Origin: HGM04593 sp045644465 | Lineage (GTDB): Bacteria; Bacteroidota; Bacteroidia; Bacteroidales; Bacteroidaceae | Assembly (NCBI GenBank): GCA_045644465.1 | Contig: JAZRGV010000055.1 | Location: 1-46,932, forward strand | Length of the DNA stretch: 46,932 nt | Direction: 5' to 3' | Shown here: positions 35,499 to 44,570 of the stretch, in pieces | Position numbering within the stretch: position 1 is the first letter of the stretch | Layout of the letters: every line of letters begins with the position of its first letter | Notes under the pieces: generated by a model | What the model saw: only the letters and a program-made list of their open reading frames with translations | Database searches by the model: none | Told to the model about the DNA's origin: nothing | Translations under genes and position numbers: made by a program

Positions 35499-36347
35499 AT
35501 GCAGAATCTTGTCCAATTCTCAAAGGAGGCCGGCCCTATAGGAATTTTCGATTCAGGGTATGGTGGCTTGACAATATACAACGAGATAAAGAAATTGTTG
35601 CCCGAATACGATTATATCTATCTTGGCGACAATGCGCGTACTCCCTATGGCACGCGCTCGTTCAACATTGTCTATGAGTTCACCCGTCAGGCAGTGCGTT
35701 ATCTTTTTTCTCAGGGATGCCAGCTTGTTATCCTTGCCTGCAACACAGCCTCGGCCAAGGCTCTGCGCTCCATACAACAGCTCGACCTCCCACAGCTCGA
35801 TCCCAAACGCCGCGTGCTTGGAATAATACGCCCCACAGTGGAATGTATTGGCGAGGTAACAAAGAGCCGTCACGTAGGTGTTTTGGCAACAGAGGGAACA
35901 GTAAAATCACTATCATATCCACTTGAGATACGCAAACTCTTCCCCGATATTGAAGTAACAGGCGAGGCTTGTCCCATTTGGGTTCCATTGGTCGAGACCA
36001 ATGAGTTTGCGAGCGATGGTGCCGATTTCTTTGTAAAGCGCCATATCGACAATCTTCTTGCACGCGACAGCAAGATAGATACAATAATTCTTGGCTGCAC
36101 ACACTATCCTATACTTATTGATAAGATAAAAAAATACATCCCCCAGGGAGTAACGCTCCTTACACAGGGTACAGCCGTTGCGAAATCACTGAAGTCGTAT
36201 CTGCAGCGTCACCCTGAGATGGATGCACTATGCACCAAAGGCGGCAGCTCTACATTCTTTACTACCGAGGCTGATGGAAAATTTGGCGACCAGGCATCGT
36301 TGTTCCTTAATCAGCAAATAGAGGTAAAAACCGCAACACTTGTATAA
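35499..36347 (+). CDS. murI: Glutamate racemase
   Basis: A 282-residue cofactor-independent racemase that makes D-glutamate for peptidoglycan. IGIFDSGYGGLT (Asp18) and LACNTASAKAL (Cys81) form one half of the active site, and LGCTHYPIL supplies the second Cys/His pair. Cytosolic, with typical length. The ABC-F gene begins at the base after its stop. Confidence 0.97.
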   Translation: MQNLVQFSKEAGPIGIFDSGYGGLTIYNEIKKLLPEYDYIYLGDNARTPYGTRSFNIVYEFTRQAVRYLFSQGCQLVILACNTASAKALRSIQQLDLPQLDPKRRVLGIIRPTVECIGEVTKSRHVGVLATEGTVKSLSYPLEIRKLFPDIEVTGEACPIWVPLVETNEFASDGADFFVKRHIDNLLARDSKIDTIILGCTHYPILIDKIKKYIPQGVTLLTQGTAVAKSLKSYLQRHPEMDALCTKGGSSTFFTTEADGKFGDQASLFLNQQIEVKTATLV

Positions 36348-38198
36348 ATGGCAATAGACCTGCAGATAGAGAATATATCAAAGTCCTTTGGAGAGCTTGA
36401 GCTCTTCAGCGATATATCATTTACCGTTGAGGAACGTCAGCGCATAGGTCTTGTTGCACGTAACGGCAAGGGAAAGAGTACCTTGCTTAAGATAATCGCA
36501 GGTGAAGAGCCTTATGACAACGGCAAGATTACTCTGCGCAATGGAGTGCGTGTGGGTTATCTTGAACAGGAACCGGAATTTGCCTCACACGTATCAGTTA
36601 TTGAGGCTTGCTTGCAACGTAGTGGCAAGGCTGATGTCATTACACGTTACGAGAAGGCACTCCAGACAGGAGAGGGCGACTTGCAGCATCTTATGGAAGA
36701 GATGGATCGTCTTGATGCGTGGGACTATGAGAACCGCGTAAAACAGGTGCTTTCCAAGCTCAAGATAAATGATTTCTCACAGCCTGTAAATGAGCTGTCG
36801 GGTGGACAGAAGAAACGTGTGGCGTTGGCTGCTGTGCTGATAGAGCAGCCCGACTTGATGATTCTCGACGAACCTACCAACCACCTCGATATTGAGATGG
36901 TGGAGTGGCTCGAGGAGTTCTTGTCGCGTATGACCGGCTCTCTGCTTATGGTTACCCACGACCGTTATTTCCTTGACAATGTGTGCAACGAAATAATTGA
37001 GATTGATGACACGCAGGTATATCGCTATAAGGGCAACTACAGCTATTTCCTGCAAAAACGAGAGGAACGTCTGCAGAACCTTGCAGCCGAGACAGCAAGA
37101 GCTAGAAACCTTTTGCGTACCGAACTCGACTGGATGCGTCGTCAGCCCCAGGCACGAGCCCACAAAGCAAAATACCGTATTGAGGCTTTTTATAAGCTGG
37201 AAGAGAAAGCCGCTGCTATGCGCGACGACAGCAAAGTGTCGCTCGAAGTAAAGTCGCAGTATATAGGCAACAAGATTTTTGTGATGAACGGCCTGTCAAA
37301 AGCGTTTGGCGATAGAGTAATCACAAAAGATTTCTATTACACCTTTGCACGTTACGAGAAGCTTGGCGTTGTAGGTAACAACGGAACAGGCAAGTCAACA
37401 TTCATAAAGATGTTGCTTGGCAAGGTAACCCCCGATAGTGGAACCATAGAGGTGGGCGAGACCGTCAAGTGGGGCTATTACAGCCAAGAAGGACTCTCGT
37501 TTAACGAAGAAATGAAGGTGATAGACGTTGTAAAGGATATAGCCGAGGTTATTCCCGTCGCAGGCAAGATGCTCACCGCATCGCAGTTCCTGCAGCATTT
37601 CCTCTTTACCCCCGAAAAGCAATACAGCTATGTATATAAATTGAGCGGTGGCGAGAAACGTCGCTTGTATCTTTGTACAGTGCTAATGGCAAATCCCAAT
37701 TTTCTTGTCCTTGACGAGCCCACCAACGACCTCGATATTGAAACACTCCAGGTGCTCGAAGAGTATCTTCGCGACTTCAAAGGATGTGTCATTGTGGTAA
37801 GCCACGACCGCTATTTCATGGATAAGGTTGTCGATCATATATTCGTTTTTAATGGAAACGGCGACATAAAGGATTTCCCCGGTAACTACACCGATTATCG
37901 CTATTGGCGCGAGGAAGAAAAAGAGAATGCCAAGCCCGCCGAGAAGAACGTTCAGGCCAAAGCAACCTATCGCACCGATACAAAGCGCAAGCTCACCTTC
38001 AAGGAACGCAAGGAGTACGAGAGCCTTGAGCCCGAGATTATGCAACTCGAAGAGGAGAAGAGCTTGTTGGAGCAAGAGATGAGCAGCGGAACACTCGATA
38101 CAGAAACCCTGCTTGCCAAGTCGCAACGCATACAGGTTGTTATCGAACTCATCGACGAAAAAACCAACCGTTGGGTTGAATTGAGCGAGTTTGCATAA
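36348..38198 (+). CDS. ABC-F family ATPase (Uup-like)
   Basis: A 616-residue soluble protein with two ABC domains and no membrane segment. Walker A 1 is ARNGKGKST (about residues 37-45) and Walker A 2 NNGTGKST. The signatures are LSGGQKKR and LSGGEKRR, and the Walker B motifs MILDEPTNHLD and LVLDEPTNDLD. A P-site tRNA-interaction-type linker separates the domains, and a C-terminal coiled coil (about 540-616) fits the Uup subgroup. Such proteins act on stalled ribosomes or ribosome assembly. It is the last gene before the island. Confidence 0.93.
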   Translation: MAIDLQIENISKSFGELELFSDISFTVEERQRIGLVARNGKGKSTLLKIIAGEEPYDNGKITLRNGVRVGYLEQEPEFASHVSVIEACLQRSGKADVITRYEKALQTGEGDLQHLMEEMDRLDAWDYENRVKQVLSKLKINDFSQPVNELSGGQKKRVALAAVLIEQPDLMILDEPTNHLDIEMVEWLEEFLSRMTGSLLMVTHDRYFLDNVCNEIIEIDDTQVYRYKGNYSYFLQKREERLQNLAAETARARNLLRTELDWMRRQPQARAHKAKYRIEAFYKLEEKAAAMRDDSKVSLEVKSQYIGNKIFVMNGLSKAFGDRVITKDFYYTFARYEKLGVVGNNGTGKSTFIKMLLGKVTPDSGTIEVGETVKWGYYSQEGLSFNEEMKVIDVVKDIAEVIPVAGKMLTASQFLQHFLFTPEKQYSYVYKLSGGEKRRLYLCTVLMANPNFLVLDEPTNDLDIETLQVLEEYLRDFKGCVIVVSHDRYFMDKVVDHIFVFNGNGDIKDFPGNYTDYRYWREEEKENAKPAEKNVQAKATYRTDTKRKLTFKERKEYESLEPEIMQLEEEKSLLEQEMSSGTLDTETLLAKSQRIQVVIELIDEKTNRWVELSEFA

Positions 38199-38519
38199 AT
38201 CATCTATCCTGAACGTAATAATCATTACAGCATCTTTAATCCGAAAATACTATATATCTCTGGAAAAATCTAACGAATGAGGGGAAATAATGATGGCAGC
38301 ACTGGCGTTCAATGACTTATGAGGACTTATGATGAAAGCCTCGCCGATGCAAAAGTGCAAGGAAATGAAAGGTAATGAGGGCGGACGGTTTCTTATCCAT
38401 TACCTGATAACGAGGTAAGTTTATAGGTCGTTGGAGTCTATTTCTACTCTCTGCCATATTCTGCATAACAGTGTACAACTCGCTGATAACTAATTTTGTA
38501 ACCAAAAAAGAATTGGATT
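38199..38519. other. Non-coding junction between core genome and integrase
   Basis: A 321-bp stretch without a credible gene. It holds two tandem GACTTATGA copies (38314-38322 and 38324-38332), a GGTAATG/CATTACC inverted pair (38371-38377 and 38398-38404), and a perfect -7 box TAATTTTG (38491-38498) 22 bp before the integrase start, without a clear -33 box. The repeats may be integrase or excisionase binding sites, and the left attachment site is expected here; the exact core cannot be fixed without the other end. Confidence 0.5.
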
Positions 38520-39743
38520 ATGCGAAGTACATTTAAGGTGCTGTTCTACGTGAACGGAAGTAAGGAGAAAAACGGTATTGTCCCGATTATGGGGCGAGTT
38601 ACAATCAACGGTTCAGTGGCTCAATTCAGTTGCAAACTTACCATTGCAAAAACAATGTGGGATGCCAAAGGTAATCGAGCAAAAGGCAAGAGTAAGGAGG
38701 CACGAGACATCAATTTGGCTTTGGATAACATCAAGGCTCAAATCATCAAGCACTACCAACGCATTTCGGATAGAGAAGCGTTTGTAACTGCCGAGATGGT
38801 ACGCAATGCCTATCAGGGTATCGGAACGGAGTATGAAACATTACTTGGTGCATTTGATAAGGACAACGAAAGTTTCAAGAAGCGTATCGGTATAGACCGT
38901 GCTGCAAGTTCCTACAAGGTGCGTGTAAGGTCACGAAATCATCTGGCGGCATTCATCAAGAAGTGCTACAAGCGAAGCGATATTTCTATGCTTGAACTTA
39001 CGCCAGACTTCATTAAGGAGTATGAAATCTATCTCTCTACCGATGCAGGGTTACACAATGGCAGTCTATGGTCGCATTGTATGTGGCTGAAAACTATTGT
39101 TTCAAAGGCTCATTACAACGGATTGACACCAAGAAATCCATTTGCTCAGTATCGGGTTAATCAGAATATCAAGGAGAGGCAATATCTTACCGAAGATGAA
39201 ATCAAGGCTGTAATGACTCACGAGTTTGCGGATAAGAAGTTGGCTTATATCCGAGACTTGTTCGTGTTCGCAAGTTTCACAGCTTTGTCATTCGTGGATA
39301 TTAAGGAACTTACCACGGATGATATTGTAGAGATTAACGGAGAGAAGTGGATTCTATCTAAGAGACACAAAACAAAGGTCAATTTCCAAGTGAAGCTATT
39401 GGATATTCCATTGCAGATAATCAAGCGTTACGAGAGATTCCAAGAGAGCAAATTGGTGTTCCCTAATCTGAACTATTGGAACATCTGTAAACCGCTGAAA
39501 AAGATGATAAAAGAATGCGGAATTTCAAAGAATATTTCATTCCATTGCACTCGCCACGGATTCGCGACATTGGCTCTTAGTAAGGGTGTTCCCATTGAGA
39601 GTGTAAGCCGAGTATTGGGGCATACGAACATTACCACGACACAAAAGTATGCCAAGATTACCACCGAGAAAATCGACAAGGATTTGACGATGTTTGGCAA
39701 CAGACTTAATCAATCGTTTAGTGAAATCTCAATCGCAATGTAA
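38520..39743 (+). CDS. CTnDOT-type tyrosine integrase
   Basis: A 407-residue site-specific recombinase with an N-terminal arm-binding segment, a SAM-like core-binding domain (about 105-205) and a catalytic domain. Catalytic residues are His342 and Arg345 (HCTRHGF), His368 (LGH) and the nucleophile Tyr377 (QKYAKI), with a beta-hairpin Lys near residues 281-286. The usual first Arg is replaced by Ser257 (FTALSFVDIKEL), as in IntDOT of the Bacteroides conjugative transposon CTnDOT. It starts the island, and the next gene follows after 2 bp. Confidence 0.92.
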   Translation: MRSTFKVLFYVNGSKEKNGIVPIMGRVTINGSVAQFSCKLTIAKTMWDAKGNRAKGKSKEARDINLALDNIKAQIIKHYQRISDREAFVTAEMVRNAYQGIGTEYETLLGAFDKDNESFKKRIGIDRAASSYKVRVRSRNHLAAFIKKCYKRSDISMLELTPDFIKEYEIYLSTDAGLHNGSLWSHCMWLKTIVSKAHYNGLTPRNPFAQYRVNQNIKERQYLTEDEIKAVMTHEFADKKLAYIRDLFVFASFTALSFVDIKELTTDDIVEINGEKWILSKRHKTKVNFQVKLLDIPLQIIKRYERFQESKLVFPNLNYWNICKPLKKMIKECGISKNISFHCTRHGFATLALSKGVPIESVSRVLGHTNITTTQKYAKITTEKIDKDLTMFGNRLNQSFSEISIAM

Positions 39744-39745
39744 CT

Positions 39746-40117
39746 ATGGTACGAGTAATTATAACAATCAGCGAAAACGGTAGAGTGAATATTCCATGCG
39801 GTAATGTTTGGATGTCCGAAATGGAATTGGTGGAGTTGTTCGGGGTGATAGTCCCGACACTCCGAGCCGCCATTAGAGCAATATACAAGAATGGAGTGCT
39901 TTGCCCTGTTACGACCCAGCGATGCGATTTGGCAACGCCTAAAAGTTGGGTTACATTCTACAATCTTGAAGTGGTTATTGCTCTTGCATTTCGATTGAAC
40001 ACTTATGAGGCAAGCAGAATAAGACAAAAAGTGTTGGAGAGTATTTGCCAACGAAAAGAGAGTGGAATAGACTTCTTGATATTATTAGGGGATAATTCCT
40101 ATTTATATTACAATTAA
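39746..40117 (+). CDS. Small putative DNA-binding protein (RhuM-like)
   Basis: A 123-residue protein. MSEMELVELFGVIVPTLRAA looks like a helix-turn-helix, and FYNLEVVIALAFRLNTYEA recalls the segment shared by RhuM-like proteins carried on Bacteroides mobile elements. No signal peptide. It lies 2 bp behind the integrase and is likely co-expressed with it. A role in excision or element regulation is possible but inferred. A short AACCTT/AAGGTT hairpin (40138-40156) follows. Confidence 0.65.
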   Translation: MVRVIITISENGRVNIPCGNVWMSEMELVELFGVIVPTLRAAIRAIYKNGVLCPVTTQRCDLATPKSWVTFYNLEVVIALAFRLNTYEASRIRQKVLESICQRKESGIDFLILLGDNSYLYYN

Positions 40118-40250
40118 ATACTAATGTAAACCCCAACAACCTTATTGTTTAAGGTTATTTGTATTCATATTACACATTGTACAAAGCGATATTATATGAG
40201 TCAACAGAATAAAATTCTTGGCAATTCATCATTTATTTGAATCCTTTTTG

Positions 40251-40258
40251 TATCTTTG
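40251..40258 (+). promoter_or_regulatory. -7 box of the AbiE operon
   Basis: TATCTTTG matches TAnnTTTG exactly. The -33 position holds only TTCA, a weak match. It would start RNA near 40265, so the ATG at 40292, preceded by AAAGGTGA, is the real start of the antitoxin gene. Confidence 0.5.
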
Positions 40259-40291
40259 CATTTGAAAAATCATCAAAATTTCAAAGGTGAT

Positions 40292-40900
40292 ATGACTAAT
40301 GAATATTCAATAGATGGTATTACTCTTAGGCAACGCATAGAAGCGATGCCAGAAGATTGCATTCTGTTTCGCTCTGATTTCCCTGAATACCACACAGAAT
40401 TTGTGGGAAGCATTTTGTCTGAGTTAACGACTGAAGGTATACTTGTTAAAATTGCACATGGAATATATACCAAACCGAGGAAAAGTAAATTCGGAGTTGT
40501 ATTGCCATCGGTTGATAAGGTGGTACAGGCGATTGCAACTAGAGATAACGCAGAGGTGTTGCCATCAGGTATGACAGCTCTGAATGCATTAGGTTTATCA
40601 ACTCAAGTGCCAATGAATTACACATACTTAACTACAGGAAGCGAGCGAACTGTAAACCTATCCAATAGGAAAGTAGTATTAAAACGAGGTGTACCCAAAA
40701 ATTTCTGTTATGGTACTCGTCTCATTTCTCTACTTGTTCAAGCTCTCAAAGCTCTGAAAAAAGAGAATGTAGGAGAAGAAGAACTAAATATAATCCAACA
40801 ATTGATATTGAAAGAAACTGACAAGGAGGCTCTTGTTAAAGATGTTGATATGATGCCTGCGTGGATGAAACGAATTATAAAACCAATGCTAACCGCTTAA
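40292..40900 (+). CDS. AbiEi-like antitoxin (DUF6088 type)
   Basis: A 202-residue protein with the layout of type IV antitoxins: an N-terminal winged helix (ILFRSDFPEYHTEFVGSILS, GILVKIAHGIYTKPRKSKFG) followed by the AbiEi C-terminal domain (ALNALGLSTQVPMNYTYLTTG). It likely represses its own promoter and blocks the toxin's effect. An upstream in-frame TTG (40256) lies inside the promoter box and is rejected as start. The toxin gene follows after 14 bp. Together they form an abortive-infection pair. Confidence 0.88.
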   Translation: MTNEYSIDGITLRQRIEAMPEDCILFRSDFPEYHTEFVGSILSELTTEGILVKIAHGIYTKPRKSKFGVVLPSVDKVVQAIATRDNAEVLPSGMTALNALGLSTQVPMNYTYLTTGSERTVNLSNRKVVLKRGVPKNFCYGTRLISLLVQALKALKKENVGEEELNIIQQLILKETDKEALVKDVDMMPAWMKRIIKPMLTA

Positions 40901-40914
40901 AATAGAATTAGATT

Positions 40915-41934
40915 ATGGGAAAACTGTGGTTAAACAATGAGATAGTGGATCGTTTGGCTATGTTACAGCAAACGGAGGTTGGACATCCCGGTGTGAATCA
41001 GGTAGCCATAGAAAAGGACTGGTGGGTAACCGTTACATTGAAGGCATTATTCCAAACAGATTGCCGTGATTCTTTAATCTTCAAAGGCGGAACATCGTTG
41101 TCTAAAGGCTTTAATATCATAGAGCGTTTCTCAGAAGACATTGACTTGGCAATCAGCCATTCATTCTTTGGTATTGAGAAGACTGGTAAAAGTCAGCGTG
41201 AGAAATTACGCAAGATGGCACGAGTATATATTCACGAGACCCTTTCATCACAATTAGATGCTCGCTTAAAAGAAATGGGAGTTTCCGGTTACACTATAGA
41301 GAATGTATCTCAGGTTCAAGATAAGGATGGAGAATGGCGACCGATAGATTCAGATAGAGATCCTACGGTAATTCTATTGCACTATCCGTCAATTCTTGAA
41401 GATACGATAAATTACATTCCGCCTCGTGTGAAGATTGAGATAAGTTGTCTTTCAATGGATGAACCTACGGAGTTACGGCAGATTCGCTCTCTAATAGGTG
41501 AAAGTTTTGATGGCGAAGATACCGATGCCGAGAGTTTTGTTAGGACAGTAGTTCCTGCTCGCACGTTCCTTGAGAAACTATTTCTTTTGGCGGAAGAATT
41601 CCAAAAAGAAAAACCACGGAGTATACGAATGTCACGACATCTGTATGACTTGGAGAAACTGATGGATACGAAATTTGGAGAAGAGGCCTTATCGAATCGA
41701 GAACTATATGATGCCATTGTTGAACATCGTAAGGCTTACTATGCTTTGAAGTATGTAAACTATGATTTACATTCCCCCTCAACCATCAATTTTACGATAC
41801 CAGAATCGGCAATGGAGGCATGGCAAGATGATTATGCCGACATGAGACGGTTCTTCATTTATGGTGAATCTTTAGAGTTTGATGCCCTTATGCACAGAAT
41901 AGAGGAACTACAAAAACGAGTAAGGATGATGTAG
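40915..41934 (+). CDS. AbiEii/AbiGii family nucleotidyltransferase toxin
   Basis: A 339-residue DNA polymerase beta-type nucleotidyltransferase. LIFKGGTSLSKGF (residues 54-66) is the GS motif, and SEDIDLAIS supplies metal-binding Asp75 and Asp77. Lys34 in EKDWWVT and the later RHLYDLEKL motif also fit AbiEii. Family members such as MenT add nucleotides to tRNA and stop growth during phage infection. Partner of the upstream antitoxin. Confidence 0.9.
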   Translation: MGKLWLNNEIVDRLAMLQQTEVGHPGVNQVAIEKDWWVTVTLKALFQTDCRDSLIFKGGTSLSKGFNIIERFSEDIDLAISHSFFGIEKTGKSQREKLRKMARVYIHETLSSQLDARLKEMGVSGYTIENVSQVQDKDGEWRPIDSDRDPTVILLHYPSILEDTINYIPPRVKIEISCLSMDEPTELRQIRSLIGESFDGEDTDAESFVRTVVPARTFLEKLFLLAEEFQKEKPRSIRMSRHLYDLEKLMDTKFGEEALSNRELYDAIVEHRKAYYALKYVNYDLHSPSTINFTIPESAMEAWQDDYADMRRFFIYGESLEFDALMHRIEELQKRVRMM

Positions 41935-42038
41935 GATACATTGTTGTGCTTGATGACTTGTTTGCAGAGTACCCCTTGTTAAATTAGTCAAGTCTCTAAT
42001 ACAATGTTTAAGATTAGAATAACTACTTTATTAGTGAC

Positions 42039-42827
42039 ATGAACGCGAATGATACGTATAAGACAATAGAACAGTTAATAGACGAAGAGTTAGAGAGTCT
42101 AAAGATGTTACCCAAAAGTGATATGCTACAAGCCCAAAATGAATATAGGGAAATCGATCCACTTTTGCTATTTTTAGATATCAGCCGCACACAAATCAAA
42201 AGAAGACATGGACTGCCTATTGACTTTGAATTAAAATACGGAGGTAAAAATATTGCTATAGAAATAACAGATGTTAGGCCCTATCTCGAAAACTATAAAA
42301 TTGCAAAGAAAGCTACAGAAAATGTAGTTGAAGAGGTTATCAAAAATGCGATTACGGGAGATACTATATCTTATTTCCAAATAGATATTATACTCACAGA
42401 AAAAGCTTACAGCACTAAAAGGCTTAAAACAAATATTGAGTTTCAACAAGAAGTACAAAAGTTTCTTCAAAATGGAGATTGCGAAGAGCCTCAATATATT
42501 CAGTCCTTATCAAAAAGAGAATATTCTGATGTAAATATCCCAAAGGACATGTTGGCTTTCAACTTTCAATATGAAGGATTTTTAGCAAGAATACCATCCC
42601 AATGTATATACAACGCCATTAGTAAAAAAGAAGATAAACTCCTTGATTATAAAACATTATCTGGAGAAAGATTTGATGAATATTGGTTATGTATTGGTCT
42701 CCCTTTAGAAGAACGAGGTTATTCAATTAGTGGAGCATGTCTTGGATCGGATTTCTTGTCTGATTATCAACGTATATATATAACACAACAATTGCCACCA
42801 AAGACAATTTTATTATACGGCAAATAG
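42039..42827 (+). CDS. Unknown protein in the defence island, possible nuclease-like fold
   Basis: A 262-residue soluble protein that I do not recognise. The centre has LPIDFELKYGGKNIAIEITD (residues about 59-78), an acidic-strand pattern that recalls PD-(D/E)xK nucleases but with Thr where Lys is expected. It ends DYQRIYITQQLPPKTILLYGK. The gene lies 104 bp after the AbiE pair and is very A+T-rich. Its stop codon sits inside the arm of a terminator hairpin. Placement among defence genes suggests a defence role; the nuclease idea is weak inference. Confidence 0.6.
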   Translation: MNANDTYKTIEQLIDEELESLKMLPKSDMLQAQNEYREIDPLLLFLDISRTQIKRRHGLPIDFELKYGGKNIAIEITDVRPYLENYKIAKKATENVVEEVIKNAITGDTISYFQIDIILTEKAYSTKRLKTNIEFQQEVQKFLQNGDCEEPQYIQSLSKREYSDVNIPKDMLAFNFQYEGFLARIPSQCIYNAISKKEDKLLDYKTLSGERFDEYWLCIGLPLEERGYSISGACLGSDFLSDYQRIYITQQLPPKTILLYGK

Positions 42828-42847
42828 CCTGCGGGGTGCAGGCTATT
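42823..42847. terminator. Bidirectional terminator, arms AATAGCCTGC/GCAGGCTATT
   Basis: Perfect 10-bp stem (42823-42832 and 42838-42847) with loop GGGGT, starting inside the stop codon of the 262-residue gene. It lies between convergent genes, so it can serve both. The same arms recur at 44543-44568. Confidence 0.8.
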
Positions 42848-42927
42848 ATTGTGAACGCCGATATTTTTTGAAGGGGGCTTTGGTTATTTCGCATCTTGTT
42901 AATGATTTCTATTAAGGGGATATTTCG

Positions 42928-44448
42928 TTATTGTTCCTCACTGTCTTGCTCTGAAATATCCCTATGCTGAAAAGATAGGTGTTTAATACCACGTCCTGCA
43001 GCGATCTCTCTTTTGTACAATATTTCGGTTGCACCCCAGTCTATGAGAAGACCATTATAATTTGATTTTTTAAGCATCAACATTGCAGAGAGCATACATA
43101 GACGGTTTGCAATAAGGGATTGCAATTCTTCTTGATTCAGATATTTATATGCATTCTCTTTCGGGCTTGGGATAGAGCCATGAAGAAATAAATTGCGACA
43201 ATTTAAACAATACTCTTCTTCTTCAGAAAGATGTATACCCAAACTAATGAACGGGGTTGATAGTTTTATAGCATTAGGTAATTCGTTGAATTTACCTATT
43301 TTACCATTAAGTTTGTCAAAAGTAGATTTTTCTACTTTATCTTTGACCTTCTTTAGTGCTTTTTTTAGTTCATAGGACAATTGCCTTATAACATTTTTAT
43401 CTTCTATTAATTTATTAGGACTTCTATCTTCCTTTGATACAAAATGTGATGTTGCCGTTTCAAGAGCAACAGATGCTAAAATGCCCTTAGAGATATTGTC
43501 CAAACACCCTGCTTGTGTTATGAGAATACAAGCTCTTCTCAACTCTACATTGTTATATAATAGTCTAACCAACTTCTCAAAGTTTTCGGATGTAAGTAAA
43601 ATATTCGTATCCTCAATATTTACATAACGATGAAAATCTATTAGAGGCTTTTTTGAATTGATAGTGTTATTTAGGCTTTGATATTTGAATGTAAGAGTTT
43701 CCCTTTTCTCGGGTTTCATACTAACATAGAAGACACTATCTGCAATGTAATAACCATTTAATAATGCATAAGCAGAGCGTATTGAATCAATAACATTAAC
43801 AAAATCTTTATGACAAACTTTATTGGGGCTTTTAATAATGAAAAATCCTAAGTCTTTTGATATTATTTCGTGGTAAAATATATATGTAGTTTTGCCAAAT
43901 TCAATTTTAACAGCATTCTTAAACGAATGTTGTTGATTGATGTTGGTAGTCATATCGTAGATAAATCCTCTATTATGATTGGGATTAAAATCTTGTGGGT
44001 TGAATCTAAATAGAGCTGATTGCTTGGAATCAACCCATTTATTATCATCACAATCAGCCCTAAATGCTTTAATTATTACTGTAGCTTTGCGAGGTACATT
44101 CTCTGCAATAGACAAAGATATACTCTCAACATCATTTTGGCTGATAAATATATTGATATTTGGCACATTACTTCCAGTGGGTGATGGGATACCTAATACG
44201 GCTGGTTTACAAAAGAAGTCATCGACATTAATTTCATTCGCATAAGCCTCTGGTATCACAAACTCCAATTTATATCTACAATCTTGTAATCTACTAATAA
44301 CAGTTCGCATTATACATTTGTCATTAGGGTACAATGCAATAAAGAATTCTTGCTGACCAGATTCAAGAATATACAGAAGCGACAGTATAGCATTGTCATC
44401 TGCAAAGATTGTATCCTTTATTGAATAACCATCTACTTCATTCTCCAT
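42928..44448 (-). CDS. HEPN-domain protein resembling ApeA-type abortive infection factors
   Basis: A 506-residue soluble protein. The N-terminal 300 residues are mainly beta/alpha with no motif I know. The C-terminal part (about 300-480) is alpha-helical and carries CRNLFLHG, where Arg418 and His423 form the R-x4-H motif of HEPN ribonucleases. It is preceded by a helix-rich dimerisation-type region (YELKKALKKVKDKVEKSTF). This N-domain plus C-terminal HEPN layout and size recall ApeA, which blocks phage by RNA cleavage. The alternative is another HEPN family of unknown target. It is a lone gene on the minus strand inside the island, flanked by matching hairpins. Confidence 0.6.
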   Translation of the reverse strand: MENEVDGYSIKDTIFADDNAILSLLYILESGQQEFFIALYPNDKCIMRTVISRLQDCRYKLEFVIPEAYANEINVDDFFCKPAVLGIPSPTGSNVPNINIFISQNDVESISLSIAENVPRKATVIIKAFRADCDDNKWVDSKQSALFRFNPQDFNPNHNRGFIYDMTTNINQQHSFKNAVKIEFGKTTYIFYHEIISKDLGFFIIKSPNKVCHKDFVNVIDSIRSAYALLNGYYIADSVFYVSMKPEKRETLTFKYQSLNNTINSKKPLIDFHRYVNIEDTNILLTSENFEKLVRLLYNNVELRRACILITQAGCLDNISKGILASVALETATSHFVSKEDRSPNKLIEDKNVIRQLSYELKKALKKVKDKVEKSTFDKLNGKIGKFNELPNAIKLSTPFISLGIHLSEEEEYCLNCRNLFLHGSIPSPKENAYKYLNQEELQSLIANRLCMLSAMLMLKKSNYNGLLIDWGATEILYKREIAAGRGIKHLSFQHRDISEQDSEEQ

Positions 44449-44468
44449 AAACTATATCTTTTATGCTG

Positions 44469-44500
44469 TAAAGTTATAGGTTATTTCTCAATTATTCAAT
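44469..44500 (-). promoter_or_regulatory. Candidate promoter of the HEPN gene
   Basis: On the minus strand: ATTG (44497-44500), 20-nt spacer, TAACTTTA (44469-44476); each box has one mismatch. It would start RNA about 14 nt before the ATG. Confidence 0.4.
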
Positions 44501-44542
44501 TATCGAAACAGATTATCACTTTACTACTCCTTTAGTAACAGT

Positions 44543-44568
44543 AATAGCCTGCAGAATCGCAGGCTATT
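44543..44568 (-). terminator. Terminator of the methylase gene, same arms as 42823-42847
   Basis: AATAGCCTGC (44543-44552) and GCAGGCTATT (44559-44568) with loop AGAATC, 2 bp beyond the methylase stop. On the minus strand it is followed by ACTGTTAC, so the T-run is short. Confidence 0.7.
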
Positions 44569-44570
44569 TG

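Noticed and set aside
38317..38505. A 62-codon minus-strand frame in the junction before the integrase
   Set aside because: It overlaps the integrase promoter and repeat region and has no recognisable protein character.
40256..40291. TTG-initiated N-terminal extension of the AbiEi-like antitoxin
   Set aside because: The TTG is part of the TATCTTTG promoter box; the ATG at 40292 has a good ribosome binding site.
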